Below are positions 7,416-16,306 of a stretch of DNA of 23,448 bases, one piece after another. The notes beneath the pieces were generated by a model, which worked only from the letters and a program-made list of their open reading frames with translations, searched no databases and had not been told where the DNA came from. The DNA comes from JADCRZ01 sp041751095 (GTDB lineage: Bacteria; Bacteroidota; Bacteroidia; Chitinophagales; Chitinophagaceae). The stretch spans positions 1 to 23,448 of the forward strand of contig JBGSYC010000211.1 in NCBI GenBank assembly GCA_041751095.1, written 5' to 3'. Positions within the stretch are counted from its first letter, which is position 1. Every line of letters begins with the position of its first letter. Both the position numbers and the translations under genes were made by a program.

Positions 7416-8048
7416 TTACCATTGTTTGTTGATCCATTTTTTATTACCCGCAATCTTCAATGCTTCAGACTTGCTATTCACCGCCAGCTTCTGGTAAATG
7501 TTCTTGATATGACTGCGAACCGTATCCTTGCTCACAAAGAGCTCGGTTGCGATCTTTGTATAACTCTTTCCCTGCGCGATCCCCTGCAATACTTCCGTCT
7601 CGCGGGCAGACAACGGCGAATCGTTGGAGCGGTTGAATGACTGTACCACCATTTTAGCAATCTGCAGGCTCATGGGCGCTCCCCCGGCCAAGGCTTCATC
7701 AATACTTCTGACAATTTCTTCCACGTTGGAGTTCTTGACAATATATCCACCTGCGCCGGCGCACAACGACTGGAATACTTTTTCACTATCTTCCATAACG
7801 GTGATGATAATGATGATGCAACCCGGAAGTCGCTTTTTGATCCGGGTCGTACCTTCTAATCCGCTCATGCCCGGCAGGCCGATATCCATCAGCACCACAT
7901 CGGGCGAGTCTTCCGGCAGGTGACTGATGGCATCTTCACAATTGCTGTACTGGCTTACCACATCATACCGTCCTGAGCTTTCCACGACGGCCGCAAAGCC
8001 TTCCCTGATTTTTTCATTGTCTTCAATGATGGTGATCCTGCTATTCAT
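7416..8048 (-). CDS. Response regulator, NarL/LuxR type
   Basis: I chose ATG 8048 (MNSRITIIEDNEKIREGF), because the receiver begins right there; the earlier ATG at 8069 adds seven residues with no family match. The 210-residue protein has a receiver domain (1-125) with acidic pocket Glu9/Asp10, phospho-acceptor Asp55 (VVLMDIGLPG), Thr83 and Lys105. A LuxR-type helix-turn-helix follows (about 143-205: LSARETEVLQGIAQGKSYTK, then SKDTVRSHIKNIYQKL). It overlaps the end of the kinase gene by 8 bp, so the two are translationally coupled and form a cognate pair. The output is transcription control, with targets unknown; the kinase gene's own upstream region holds a candidate site. Confidence 0.93.
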   Translation of the reverse strand: MNSRITIIEDNEKIREGFAAVVESSGRYDVVSQYSNCEDAISHLPEDSPDVVLMDIGLPGMSGLEGTTRIKKRLPGCIIIIITVMEDSEKVFQSLCAGAGGYIVKNSNVEEIVRSIDEALAGGAPMSLQIAKMVVQSFNRSNDSPLSARETEVLQGIAQGKSYTKIATELFVSKDTVRSHIKNIYQKLAVNSKSEALKIAGNKKWINKQW

Positions 8049-9324
8049 ACATGTAAGAATTGTTGTCACCGGTGCCGACGTAAGGAACGGCTACTTCAAT
8101 ACGGGTACGGAAGTCGTAAGTTGACAGGGCAAATTCAAAATTGTTTTTCAGGCTGCGTTTCCGGATATTCTCCAGGCCATAGTGCTGTGTCGTACTGCTT
8201 TCCTGTTTCCATCTGCCATTGTCGATAAGGGCGTATACGATCCTGCCCGGCCGGCAGTTCATGGATAATTCCACCTCGCTGGCTGCGGAATGCTTTACCA
8301 CATTGGTCATAGCCTCCTTGAAAATAAATATCAGGTTGAGTGCGGCGAAAGGATCCAGCTGATGCAGCTGGTGCTGGTCCACGGATTTACCGGAAGAAAA
8401 AGATATGTCGAACTGGTTATAAAATGCCTGACCATACCCCGTTAAATATTCAAATAGCTCGGCGGCGTCATCGCTGTCATGGTTGAGGTTCCACAAAAAA
8501 TCTTTGCTGGATGCATAGAGGTCGTTGCTGTTTTGGATGATGCTTTCTACAACAGGCAACACATCCAAATTGCCCTGCAACTGAACCTTGAGCATCGATG
8601 CCTGCCGGGTGATGGCAGAGAGCATGTTGCCGGTGTAATCATGAAAATCAGCAGCCATCGCTTGACGGATGGTATTGAGTTGTTCCGTGCGTTTTTTGAC
8701 TGTTTCGTCAAGCACGTGGATCTGCTGATCCTGCATATCTTTGATCTTCCTGCGGTTACTTTCCTGAACGTATTGCTCATATCCCAGTAGAGTGCCGGAG
8801 GCTATGGTAAATAGCATATGTAGTCCTAATACATATACCGGGCTGCCCAGGGTTGCGCTGTAGCGCGAATCAAGGCCTAGGGCAATACTCTGATAATATA
8901 TATAAACAATCAATGCCAGGTTACTAAACGTAAACATCCAGCCCCACTTTTTGTCTGTCCAGATTCCGGCAAGCAGATACATATGCACGAACGTCATACT
9001 GGGGGAGTAAATCATTCCTGTATCGCTGATGAACGTATACGTCATACCATATGAAAAAATGGCCAACATACCCATAGGAATGCGATAGTGCGAAAAGTAC
9101 TTAATGGAAAACAATATGACCAGACTAGTAAAGCTCCAAGCGAAAATAAAATAGGAGAGAAGAGATTTCCCCTGTGAAAGCAGGAATATTCCAAATGCAC
9201 CCATTATCGGGGGTCCAAGTATAAAACTGCTAATCAGTACATGGAACTCATCATACCTCGCATGCGCCTTATTGTATCGCATCGAGGCGGGTAAAAAGTA
9301 GTTGGTAAGTTTATCATTTAGCAT
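8041..9324 (-). CDS. Membrane sensor histidine kinase, NarL/DesK-type (HisKA_3)
   Basis: The protein has 427 residues. The N-terminal ~180 residues contain about six membrane helices (roughly 28-50, 56-74, 84-100, 107-121, 129-147 and 161-182) with very short loops. There is no periplasmic sensor domain, which suggests sensing within the membrane. A coiled-coil linker follows (about 184-222), then a dimerisation/phospho-acceptor helix with His228 in ADFHDYTGNMLSAI. The residues after His are D-Y-T rather than the usual D-E-L. The ATPase domain has an N box (FKEAMTNVVKHS, Glu337/Asn341), G1 (DNGR, Asp368) and G2 (HYGLENI, Gly383). It is transcribed ahead of its regulator with an 8-bp overlap. 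The signal sensed is unknown. Confidence 0.92.
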   Translation of the reverse strand: MLNDKLTNYFLPASMRYNKAHARYDEFHVLISSFILGPPIMGAFGIFLLSQGKSLLSYFIFAWSFTSLVILFSIKYFSHYRIPMGMLAIFSYGMTYTFISDTGMIYSPSMTFVHMYLLAGIWTDKKWGWMFTFSNLALIVYIYYQSIALGLDSRYSATLGSPVYVLGLHMLFTIASGTLLGYEQYVQESNRRKIKDMQDQQIHVLDETVKKRTEQLNTIRQAMAADFHDYTGNMLSAITRQASMLKVQLQGNLDVLPVVESIIQNSNDLYASSKDFLWNLNHDSDDAAELFEYLTGYGQAFYNQFDISFSSGKSVDQHQLHQLDPFAALNLIFIFKEAMTNVVKHSAASEVELSMNCRPGRIVYALIDNGRWKQESSTTQHYGLENIRKRSLKNNFEFALSTYDFRTRIEVAVPYVGTGDNNSYMYE

Positions 9325-9778
9325 GAGACAAGAGTAAAATGATCAAGGGTAACATACGGGAAAACCCCTTTATCGTTGCAAAACTTAGGAGTAACTTACC
9401 TAGTTTGCCATTTGCGGGTTCGGGTCTTTACCTGCGTAGTCATTCGGCTGCCTGAAAATACGTTGAAAAACAAAGATTTCCAGCGCCGCCGTTAAAAATC
9501 CCCCAATTTGGGTGAGGCCTGATACAGCTATTCGCTATACATTCGCAGTGTTGATCCTCCCTTTTAGAAACCTTCACATTCATCCTGTTTAGAACTACAA
9601 GCATCCAAATGATCGATACACCATGCGTTAGACAATCCCAATGGAATGATTATATTCAAACAATAACTTATTTATGAAAGTAATTACCCTGAGCATCCGT
9701 TTGCTACCTCTGAAGTAGATATATGTTATCAAGCCCCCTTTATTTATTTGTATCTTTTTATCCATCAATAATCAAAAA
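9325..9778. other. Divergent intergenic region between the kinase and the S9 peptidase
   Basis: About 450 bp without a gene, holding the promoters of two divergent transcription units. A palindrome CCCAA-T-TTGGG (9502-9512), preceded by a run of C, lies about 180 bp upstream of the kinase start and 270 bp upstream of the peptidase start. The 70 bp before the peptidase are strongly AT-rich, as expected for its promoter. Confidence 0.5.
9502..9512. promoter_or_regulatory. Palindrome CCCAATTTGGG, possible regulator site
   Basis: Five-base arms flank a single central T, inside the context AAAAATCCCCCAATTTGGGT. LuxR-type regulators bind short dyads of this size, and the site lies in the region shared by the two-component operon and the divergent peptidase gene. 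Autoregulation is a guess from position; an 11-bp palindrome can occur by chance. Confidence 0.3.
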
Positions 9779-11818
9779 ATGAGAACCGTAAAAATCCTTT
9801 TAATTCTTTTGTTATCATCTTTAAGTTTTTCAAGAACATTGGCCCAGGAAAAACAATTACCTCCTCTAATAAACAGGGAATTATTTTTTGGTGATCCCGA
9901 GATATCAGGCGGGCAAATTTCTCCTGATGGCAAATTTTTGTCCTTTATAAAGCCATATAAAGATGTGAGAAACATCTGGGTGAAGAAATCAGATGAGGAC
10001 TTTTCCAGCGCAAAACCTTTAACCGCGGACAGCCTTCGTCCAATCAGGGGATATTTCTGGTCAAGGGATGGAAAATACATTTTGTATTCGCAGGATAAAG
10101 GAGGTGATGAGAATTTTAATATTTATGCGGTCAATCCAAATGATCCCGAAGCCCCCGGAAACGAGATCCCTGTAAATCGGGACCTAACCAACCTGAAGGG
10201 GGTGCGCGTATACATTTATTACGTTCCTTATACGGACCCTGATGCCATTTATATTGGCTTAAATGACCGGGACAACGCCTGGCATGACTTGTATAAACTG
10301 AAGATTTCCACCGGTGAGAAAACGCTAATCAGGCAAAATTCTGAAACGGACCGTATCACCGGTTGGGTATTTGACTGGGATGATAAGCCGCGCCTAGCCA
10401 CCCGTGCCAATGCAGATGGAAGCAATGACATTCTAAGGGTCGATGATAAGAAGTTGGTTGCTGTATATTCGACCGGACCTTACGAGAATGCTATTCCTAT
10501 TGTTTTTGACAAAACAAACAAGCTCTTTTACCTGAGTACCAACAAAGGAGATCAGCAGAATTTTTCCCGGCTGGTAGCATTTGATCCGGTAAGTTTAACA
10601 GAAAAGCTGGTTGACAAAGATCCTCTTAACCGCGTGGACTTTGCCGGTCTGGTTGTTTCAGAAGTTACCAGGGAAATATTTTACACCGCATATGAGGATG
10701 ATAAAATCAGGTTATACTGGAAAGACAAAAAGTTCGAAGCCGAATACAACATGCTGAAAAAACAGCTGTCTGGCCAGGAGTTGCAGTATACTTCTACCTC
10801 AACAGATGAAAATCTCTGGTTGTTTGTTGCCGTCAGCGACACAAATCCGGGGGCCGGATATTTGTACAACCGGCTCACCGGCAAGTTTACTTTACAATAC
10901 AGGTCTCGTCCAAAAATACCAACAAATGATTTATCACCTATGGCCGTCGTACGTTATCCCTCATCCGACGGTTTGGAAATTCCTGCGTACCTGACTTTGC
11001 CAAAAGGCATTGATCCCAAAAATCTTCCGGTAATTGTACTTCCACATGGCGGCCCCTGGGGCAGGGATGCCTGGACCTATAGCTCTTACGCCCAATTTTT
11101 AGCGAACAGGGGTTACGCAGTGTTGATGCCCAATTTCAGGGGATCAACAGGGTATGGCAAGAACTTCTTAAATGCTGGCAACAACCAGTGGGGGCAAAAA
11201 ATGCAGGATGATATCACCTGGGGAGTTAAATACCTGGTTAGCCGTGGGATTGGTGATCCAAAACGAATAGGCATAATGGGCGGATCCTATGGGGGGTATG
11301 CAACACTGGCAGGCGTTGCTTTTACTCCAGATTTATATGCTGCAGCGATTTCCATTGTGGGTCCGTCAAACCTGATCACGTTGCTGAATTCTATACCTCC
11401 TTACTGGGAGTCTATCCGTAAGATGTTCCACCTGAGAATGGGAGATCCAACCACTCCGGAAGGCAAAGAACAGCTGATAAGACAATCACCGCTGACTCAC
11501 GCGAAAAATATTAAAACACCTTTAATGATAGTGCAGGGAGCAAATGACCCGCGGGTAAACAAAGCGGAGTCCGATCAAATTGTTGTTGCTTTACGAGACA
11601 GGGGTTTTCCTGTTGAATACATAATGGCACCTGATGAAGGGCATGGTTTTGTCCGTCCCATAAATAATATGGCAATGCTGGCTGCAGCGGAAAAATTTTT
11701 GGCAAAATTCCTTGGTGGAAGGTACCAGGAAAGCATGACTCCCGAAGTTGAACAACGGCTTGCACAAATAACTGTAAATGTAAAGGATGTGATTTTGAAA
11801 TTGACACCCGCCAAATAA
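9779..11818 (+). CDS. Secreted S9-family serine peptidase (prolyl oligopeptidase/acylaminoacyl-peptidase type)
   Basis: The protein has 679 residues. It carries a signal peptide (about 1-22, cleavage after LAQ). A seven-bladed-propeller-like N-terminal domain covers about 35-380 (for example GGQISPDGKFLSF near 44-56 and GYFWSRDGKYILY near 91-103). The C-terminal alpha/beta-hydrolase domain (about 395-650) contains oxyanion-region HGGP (423-426), the nucleophile elbow GGSYGGYAT with Ser503, Asp590 in GANDPRVNKAESD and His622 in DEGHGF. The triad is complete, so the enzyme should be active. Family members trim short peptides, often dipeptides or N-acyl amino acids, in the periplasm. It is a single-gene unit, divergent from the kinase. 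Confidence 0.95.
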   Translation: MRTVKILLILLLSSLSFSRTLAQEKQLPPLINRELFFGDPEISGGQISPDGKFLSFIKPYKDVRNIWVKKSDEDFSSAKPLTADSLRPIRGYFWSRDGKYILYSQDKGGDENFNIYAVNPNDPEAPGNEIPVNRDLTNLKGVRVYIYYVPYTDPDAIYIGLNDRDNAWHDLYKLKISTGEKTLIRQNSETDRITGWVFDWDDKPRLATRANADGSNDILRVDDKKLVAVYSTGPYENAIPIVFDKTNKLFYLSTNKGDQQNFSRLVAFDPVSLTEKLVDKDPLNRVDFAGLVVSEVTREIFYTAYEDDKIRLYWKDKKFEAEYNMLKKQLSGQELQYTSTSTDENLWLFVAVSDTNPGAGYLYNRLTGKFTLQYRSRPKIPTNDLSPMAVVRYPSSDGLEIPAYLTLPKGIDPKNLPVIVLPHGGPWGRDAWTYSSYAQFLANRGYAVLMPNFRGSTGYGKNFLNAGNNQWGQKMQDDITWGVKYLVSRGIGDPKRIGIMGGSYGGYATLAGVAFTPDLYAAAISIVGPSNLITLLNSIPPYWESIRKMFHLRMGDPTTPEGKEQLIRQSPLTHAKNIKTPLMIVQGANDPRVNKAESDQIVVALRDRGFPVEYIMAPDEGHGFVRPINNMAMLAAAEKFLAKFLGGRYQESMTPEVEQRLAQITVNVKDVILKLTPAK

Positions 11819-12248
11819 TAGCATCAAGGAAAGTACCTGGATAATTTAAATATAGTTCAACAATTCATGCAATGGGACAAATTATTGCGGGAAAAACCAA
11901 CTGAAGCTTGAACGGCAAGCAACAAAGATTTTAGTAAGGCAGATTGTGATTACAAAAATTTAGTATAGTATAGTCTTGATAATTTACAAAAACGTTGGTT
12001 TCGGTAAACGGCTACAATTTGCATTAACCCTTTAGTTTGTCACTAATTTATATTATCTTTTTGTTTATATCAGACAACCCAATCCGCTACTTACATTATG
12101 ATTTATCGGTGCTTTTCCGTCAGTGAATTGCGACTATGTTTGCTTTTGAAATTTGCACGGCACCAATACCAATATTCAGAAATTCCTACGAAATAATTTC
12201 CTAATAACTAGCGTCGTTTTAACAATTAGATAAACAAATCATTTTTAC
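11819..12248. other. Gene-free stretch upstream of the second serine hydrolase, with the GTTTCGGTAAAC motif
   Basis: AT-rich and without a gene. It contains TAGTATAGTATAG (11971-11983), a short tandem repeat, and then GTTTCGGTAAAC at 11998-12009. No clear terminator follows the peptidase gene. Confidence 0.5.
11998..12009. promoter_or_regulatory. GTTTCGGTAAAC motif, second copy
   Basis: This 12-bp motif differs by one base from the one at 7209-7220 and is identical to the one at 14038-14049. It lies 239 bp upstream of the serine hydrolase start, further away than the first copy is from its gene. A conserved GG follows the motif here and at 7221-7222. Confidence 0.35.
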
Positions 12249-13967
12249 ATGAATTTTTGGAACAATTCAACTCGCAACAAAGGGAACATATCCATCATAG
12301 CTATGTTTATGTGGTTTACTTTTGGAATCCAGACACGGACCCAGTCGCAATGGGTGCCCGATTCCACAAAGATAAAAATCGACAGTTTGTTTGCCCGATG
12401 GAACTCCTCCAGCAGTCCTGGTTGCGCAATTGGAGTTATTAGAAACGATAGTGTTATTTACGCAAAAGGCTACGGTATGGCCAATATAGAATATGCCATA
12501 CCCAATACACCGGAAACCATATTTCACATGGCCTCAGTCTCTAAACAATTTACGGCATTGTCGATCATTCTTTTGGCAAGACAAGGTAAGTTGACACTTG
12601 ATGATGATATACACAAATACCTTCCCTGGTTTCCTGATCTAAAGGCAAAAATTACCATTCGTCATCTTTTGAATCATACAAGCGGCATCAGAGATCAATG
12701 GCAATTACTTGCGATATCTGGAACAAGGCTTGACGATGTGATTACTCAGGAGCATATTGTTAAGGTCTTAAGCAAACAAAGGGCACTCAATTTTTCCCCT
12801 GGCGAACAGTATAGTTACTCAAATAGCGGGTTTACCATGCTTGCAGAAATTGTGAAGGCTGTAAGCGGCCAGTCCTTGCGAAAATTCGCGGATTCGGCAA
12901 TTTTTAAGCCTTTGGGAATGAACAACACACATTTTCACGATGATTATAAAGAAATTGTAAAGGGCCGCTCTTACTCGTACAATCGAATAGATTCGACACA
13001 TTTTGCAAATAGCATTTTAAGCTACTCAAATGTGGGAGCCACAAGTTTGTTCACTAATGTTAATGACATGAGCAAGTGGATGGTAAATTTTTATACATAC
13101 AAGGTCGGCGACAAGTCAGCTATTGACTCTCTAACAAAAAATGGTAAGCTGAACAATGCGACGGAGTTGCCTTATGCCAATGGAATCGGAGTAAGCACTT
13201 ATAAAGGTTGGAAGATGTTCGGGCATGATGGAGGCGACGCAGGTTATAGGACGACAATTTCAGTTTTCCCGGATCTAAAAATGGGTTTCATACTTTTTGG
13301 CAATGTTGGGGATTTTAATCCCGGGGGAAAAATGATTGCTTTGGCAAATCTTTTTATAAAAGACAGTACAAAGAAAAAATCCGATATTCAACCCGCGCTT
13401 GCTGACACCAATAGGGCCATAGTACGCGATACAGCCAGGTATAAAAAATTCATGGGTGATTACGTATCCGACGATGGGGCAAGGTTTTACTTCTTTATAA
13501 GAGATCAAAAAATAACCTGGATTTCAAGTCGTGGCAGCCAATTCCTCCTTATCAAGGGCGCTAATGATACGTTTTTTGTACGAACCGATTCAACTGTGAA
13601 ATTTGTTTTCAGATCATCCGGAACTTCATCAGTTGTGGATGAATACTGGCCCGGTAATCACCGGTTGCTTGAATGGTATGACAATAATGCCTCTGTCCCG
13701 GTTCAGGAACTTAAGCAATACACCGGGAAGTATTTTTCACCTGAGCTTAATTGTAGTTATAATATGGAAGCAAAGAATCATCAACTGATACTCACAAGTA
13801 CGAAATACCCCGACGCCCCATTGCGTGTAGCTGGTCGTGACCGCCTATTTTCCCCTTTTTGGTGGTTGGAATATTGCCAAATAATCCGCAACGAGAAAAA
13901 CCAGATACTAGGTTTTGAAGTAAATTCCGGGAGGGTCATGCATCTGCGTTTCAATAAGATTCAGTAA
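12249..13967 (+). CDS. Secreted serine hydrolase (beta-lactamase family) with two C-terminal DUF3471-like repeats
   Basis: The protein has 572 residues. The N-terminus is a short basic stretch followed by a hydrophobic helix (about 14-28), suiting a signal peptide. Catalytic motifs are Ser96-Val-Ser-Lys99 (MASVSKQFTAL), Tyr190-Ser-Asn192 (QYSYSNSGF) and His326-Asp-Gly-Gly (GHDGGDAGY). The last replaces the more common HxG/HTG and is typical of the esterase/peptidase branch. After the hydrolase fold (to about 370) come two beta-rich repeats: about 395-480, starting YKKFMGDYVSDDGARFY, and about 486-572, starting LKQYTGKYFSPELNCSY. They account for the length beyond the usual 400-residue family core. 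It resembles the gene at 5658-7136 only in the catalytic fold. Substrate unknown. Confidence 0.93.
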   Translation: MNFWNNSTRNKGNISIIAMFMWFTFGIQTRTQSQWVPDSTKIKIDSLFARWNSSSSPGCAIGVIRNDSVIYAKGYGMANIEYAIPNTPETIFHMASVSKQFTALSIILLARQGKLTLDDDIHKYLPWFPDLKAKITIRHLLNHTSGIRDQWQLLAISGTRLDDVITQEHIVKVLSKQRALNFSPGEQYSYSNSGFTMLAEIVKAVSGQSLRKFADSAIFKPLGMNNTHFHDDYKEIVKGRSYSYNRIDSTHFANSILSYSNVGATSLFTNVNDMSKWMVNFYTYKVGDKSAIDSLTKNGKLNNATELPYANGIGVSTYKGWKMFGHDGGDAGYRTTISVFPDLKMGFILFGNVGDFNPGGKMIALANLFIKDSTKKKSDIQPALADTNRAIVRDTARYKKFMGDYVSDDGARFYFFIRDQKITWISSRGSQFLLIKGANDTFFVRTDSTVKFVFRSSGTSSVVDEYWPGNHRLLEWYDNNASVPVQELKQYTGKYFSPELNCSYNMEAKNHQLILTSTKYPDAPLRVAGRDRLFSPFWWLEYCQIIRNEKNQILGFEVNSGRVMHLRFNKIQ

Positions 13968-14548
13968 ACATTTTGGCCAGATTGTCAACCTGCGACAGAA
14001 ATACACTGTTCAATTTTGTCAGTATACTAATACGGTCGTTTCGGTAAACTGGTATAATATATTTTTAAAGCATAAGGAGAACCTCAGGTTTTCCTTATAA
14101 TTCATAGTCTATAGCATTTTATATTAAGCTTAAGAAGTCGCTTGAACCGACTTACTAGTTACCAACTTTAAACAGGAACACCTTCCCAAACGGATCAACT
14201 ACTACTACTTTAAATTTATTTTTAAGTTTAATTTTGCAATGAAAGCTGCTTTTCATTTCGGATGACAGCCAGATTTGAACAACTGCTGCAGAGTGCAGCT
14301 GATAAAATTAAGCGGCTGTACTCTTATGAGCACTTCGTCAAAACAATATGCCAACGCCACCCGGACACATCCTCAGCCCAAATGCACTACTAACAGAAAA
14401 TTTTACCGATTTACAAGCGCCCTGGGCCAATACAATGAATTTCATTCATTATTGGTGTGATCAATTTTTGATGTGGTTTTTGAAGGCATAACAAATATTC
14501 ATTTTTGTATATTACAATCGTTTCAAATAGTAAAAAGTTAAATTAGAA
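13968..14548. other. Gene-free AT-rich stretch (about 580 bp) with the third GTTTCGGTAAAC motif
   Basis: The motif lies at 14038-14049, preceded by AGTATACTAATAC and followed by TGGTATAATATA, which form an imperfect inverted repeat around it, echoing the perfect one at 7193-7230. Between 14262 and 14491 all three plus frames carry short open stretches (43, 62 and 47 codons) that overlap one another. They could be the remains of a frameshifted gene, but no family is recognisable. Confidence 0.4.
14038..14049. promoter_or_regulatory. GTTTCGGTAAAC motif, third copy
   Basis: Identical to the copy at 11998-12009. It lies 70 bp after the stop of the second serine hydrolase and about 500 bp before the next gene, so it is not in a typical promoter position. 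This weakens the operator idea and favours a dispersed repeat or an element tied to a lost gene. Confidence 0.35.
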
Positions 14549-15268
14549 ATGGTTCAGTTGCACGAGATAGAAATGGTAAGAGATTTTATAAGTGAAAAGG
14601 CAAAATTATTAGGAGCTCACGAAAAGAAGAACTTTATTAAAGTGGGTTTGGATTATTCTAAATTTCATTTTACTGTTGCAGAAGGGAAGCGCTTTTGTAT
14701 AGTTGCGACCAATACCTTCTGGCATTTAATAGATAAGGTGCTTGCAGAGGCAACGCAAAAGTTTCCAGAGTCGTTTGGCAAATATGATTGTTACAGTGTA
14801 TTAATCGCGTTATATAATATTGAGAGGCCCATGTGGATAACTCAAGAACATTTTGAAGGCTTTTTGAGAGATGAACAATTTGCATGGGTAATTCAAATTG
14901 AAAATGATAAAGCGAAAGATGATGTCCTAAGGCTTGACTTGTTCAGGGAGATTAAAGTAATAAAAAAGGCTAAAAATGGTGAAACGGAATTTATAGGTGG
15001 CATATTTCACGCATTTAAGCATTTTTGTTTCAACAGAGTACCACTTTCAACACATCCAGACAGTAATGAAATTCCTTATCCAGGGTTCATTCTACACCAA
15101 ATAATAAAAGCTTACTTTTTAATGTCTAAAGTCTATTGTGAAAATGGAGATATAGAAGTATGCATTCCATTAAGCACTACTCGTAAATTGAAGTTTGCTT
15201 TTTACCCTGAGATCGTCTCTGACGTTAAGTTTATTAGAATGATCAGAAAAATGGCAAATAAATCGTGA
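14549..15268 (+). CDS. Hypothetical protein, 239 residues, in an AT-rich patch
   Basis: I do not recognise this protein. It is soluble-looking, with no signal peptide or membrane segment, rich in Lys, Glu and Phe, and has a mixed alpha/beta pattern. Possible landmarks are FIKVGLDYSKFHFTVAEGKR (30-50), a hydrophobic helix around 55-68, GGIFHAFKHFCF (about 150-161), which contains closely spaced His residues, and a C-terminal beta strand pair (DIEVCIPLSTTRKLKFAFY). The codon usage and low GC differ from the surrounding genes, which suggests recent acquisition. The start at 14549 follows a purine-rich leader (AGTAAAAAGTTAAATTAGAA); Met9 is an alternative. It is a single gene with no partner on its strand. 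No function can be assigned. Confidence 0.75.
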   Translation: MVQLHEIEMVRDFISEKAKLLGAHEKKNFIKVGLDYSKFHFTVAEGKRFCIVATNTFWHLIDKVLAEATQKFPESFGKYDCYSVLIALYNIERPMWITQEHFEGFLRDEQFAWVIQIENDKAKDDVLRLDLFREIKVIKKAKNGETEFIGGIFHAFKHFCFNRVPLSTHPDSNEIPYPGFILHQIIKAYFLMSKVYCENGDIEVCIPLSTTRKLKFAFYPEIVSDVKFIRMIRKMANKS

Positions 15269-15412
15269 CTATATAGTATATTCATTGGTCACTTTACCTC
15301 TTAACTGAAAATATTTAGGGATTGGGTTTAATGCTTCGATTCTGGAATCAAACACATTCACTGCCCTTTGTTGGAGATGTGATTTACTGGTAGTTGCTAA
15401 TGCAAAAAAAAA

Positions 15413-15616
15413 TCATAAGTGGAGCAGATCAACTACTCCTGCCTTATGTAATTTATCAAAAAGTTCGGTAACATCGCCATTAATGGGAATTGCGGCAGGA
15501 AGTCCTGAACAAGAAATATTTGACCAACCTGATTGCCGGAAGGAAATTGCTTTTATTGAATCCACATCAATGCAGATCGTAGCGTTTTGCAGTGTTTTAA
15601 ATTCTGCCATTCTCAT
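15413..15616 (-). CDS. Small hypothetical protein, 67 residues
   Basis: The sequence (MRMAEFKTLQNATICIDVDS, then IKAISF, then a polar turn, IPINGDVTELFDKLHKAG) shows two or three beta strands followed by a helix. This arrangement resembles short FlbD-like or LytTR-fragment proteins with a strand-strand-turn-V-x-x-x-x-E-v-x-x-x-L pattern. It is likely a real small gene for this reason, but the resemblance is only in pattern. Met3 (ATG at 15610) is an alternative start. It lies 84 bp downstream of the next gene on the same strand, so it could be co-transcribed with it. Confidence 0.5.
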   Translation of the reverse strand: MRMAEFKTLQNATICIDVDSIKAISFRQSGWSNISCSGLPAAIPINGDVTELFDKLHKAGVVDLLHL

Positions 15617-15700
15617 GATAAATCGATTTAAAGTAAATAAACTAAAATAAACCTCAAAAACTATACATCCAAAGTTATCACATAGGATTGAAGTGGATTT

Positions 15701-16306
15701 TTACTTCGTTTTTCGGGAACTGTGCCAAAACGCTCCGGTGTAGTTAAATAATTGTTCAAATCTTGCGTTCTTAATTTGCGTAAGAATCTTTTGATCAGTT
15801 GAAGGATTAGTGGAACGAAGTAATAGGGAAGTACTTGGTGTCATTATTGTAACTTGGGGGTCGTTTGGGCTTACATATACGCCTTGCAGAATTATATTTT
15901 TGTTTTTCCTGATATCCAAACTCATTACAATTCTTCCCTTATTATCAAAGACTTCAAAACCTTTATTGTCATAATTAAATTTACCAGTGTTATTTTTGTT
16001 AATTCTCCATTTATTGTTTTCTACTTCAGCAACCCACTTGCCTTCCAGATCATAGATAGTACAACTCATGACTAATTTCTGATTAATTATTTTAAAGGAG
16101 AATGGCTGATGAAAGTCAATGTCCTTTTTTAATTGTGATACGGTAAGAATTTGTATAATTCCCCCCAATGGAAAAAAAATCTCATCATTGTCTGATAGTG
16201 GCGTGTCAAATGTGAAGTCAAAATTACCAGTAACAGCAAATTCCTGATCAGTCTTGACATCTAGTTTATTAATCAACGAATGAGATCTATTTGTCAATTC
16301 ATCCAC
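15701..16306 (-). CDS. Hypothetical beta-rich protein, GTG start or 5'-truncated
   Basis: From the GTG at 16306 the product has 201 residues (VDELTNRSHSLINKLDV...). The frame stays open upstream to TAA 16469-16471, another 54 codons (reading R-S-G-S-S-P-Q-K-R-F-I-F-Q-R-K-I-R-R-I-L), with no ATG or TTG in frame, and the extra peptide looks protein-like. The central and C-terminal part, with IYDLEGKWVAEVENNKWRIN and FDNKGRIVMSLDI, is a repeating beta-strand pattern. I recall such patterns from unannotated bacterial proteins that carry N-terminal membrane helices; no such helices are seen here. Together with the repeat DNA just beyond, this suggests the 5' end of a longer gene was lost. It is AT-rich like the neighbouring 14549 gene. 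Function unknown. Confidence 0.6.
   Translation of the reverse strand: MDELTNRSHSLINKLDVKTDQEFAVTGNFDFTFDTPLSDNDEIFFPLGGIIQILTVSQLKKDIDFHQPFSFKIINQKLVMSCTIYDLEGKWVAEVENNKWRINKNNTGKFNYDNKGFEVFDNKGRIVMSLDIRKNKNIILQGVYVSPNDPQVTIMTPSTSLLLRSTNPSTDQKILTQIKNARFEQLFNYTGAFWHSSRKTK

Noticed and set aside
5658..13967. Antibiotic-resistance beta-lactamases
   Set aside because: The two serine hydrolases have Y-S-G or Y-S-N and HGG or HDGG motifs plus DUF3471-like tails, typical of the broad esterase/peptidase branch; nothing shows beta-lactam hydrolysis.
14262..14491. Small genes in the 14.3-kb region
   Set aside because: Three overlapping short frames on the same strand compete, none has a family or a good ribosome-binding site; at most a decayed gene.
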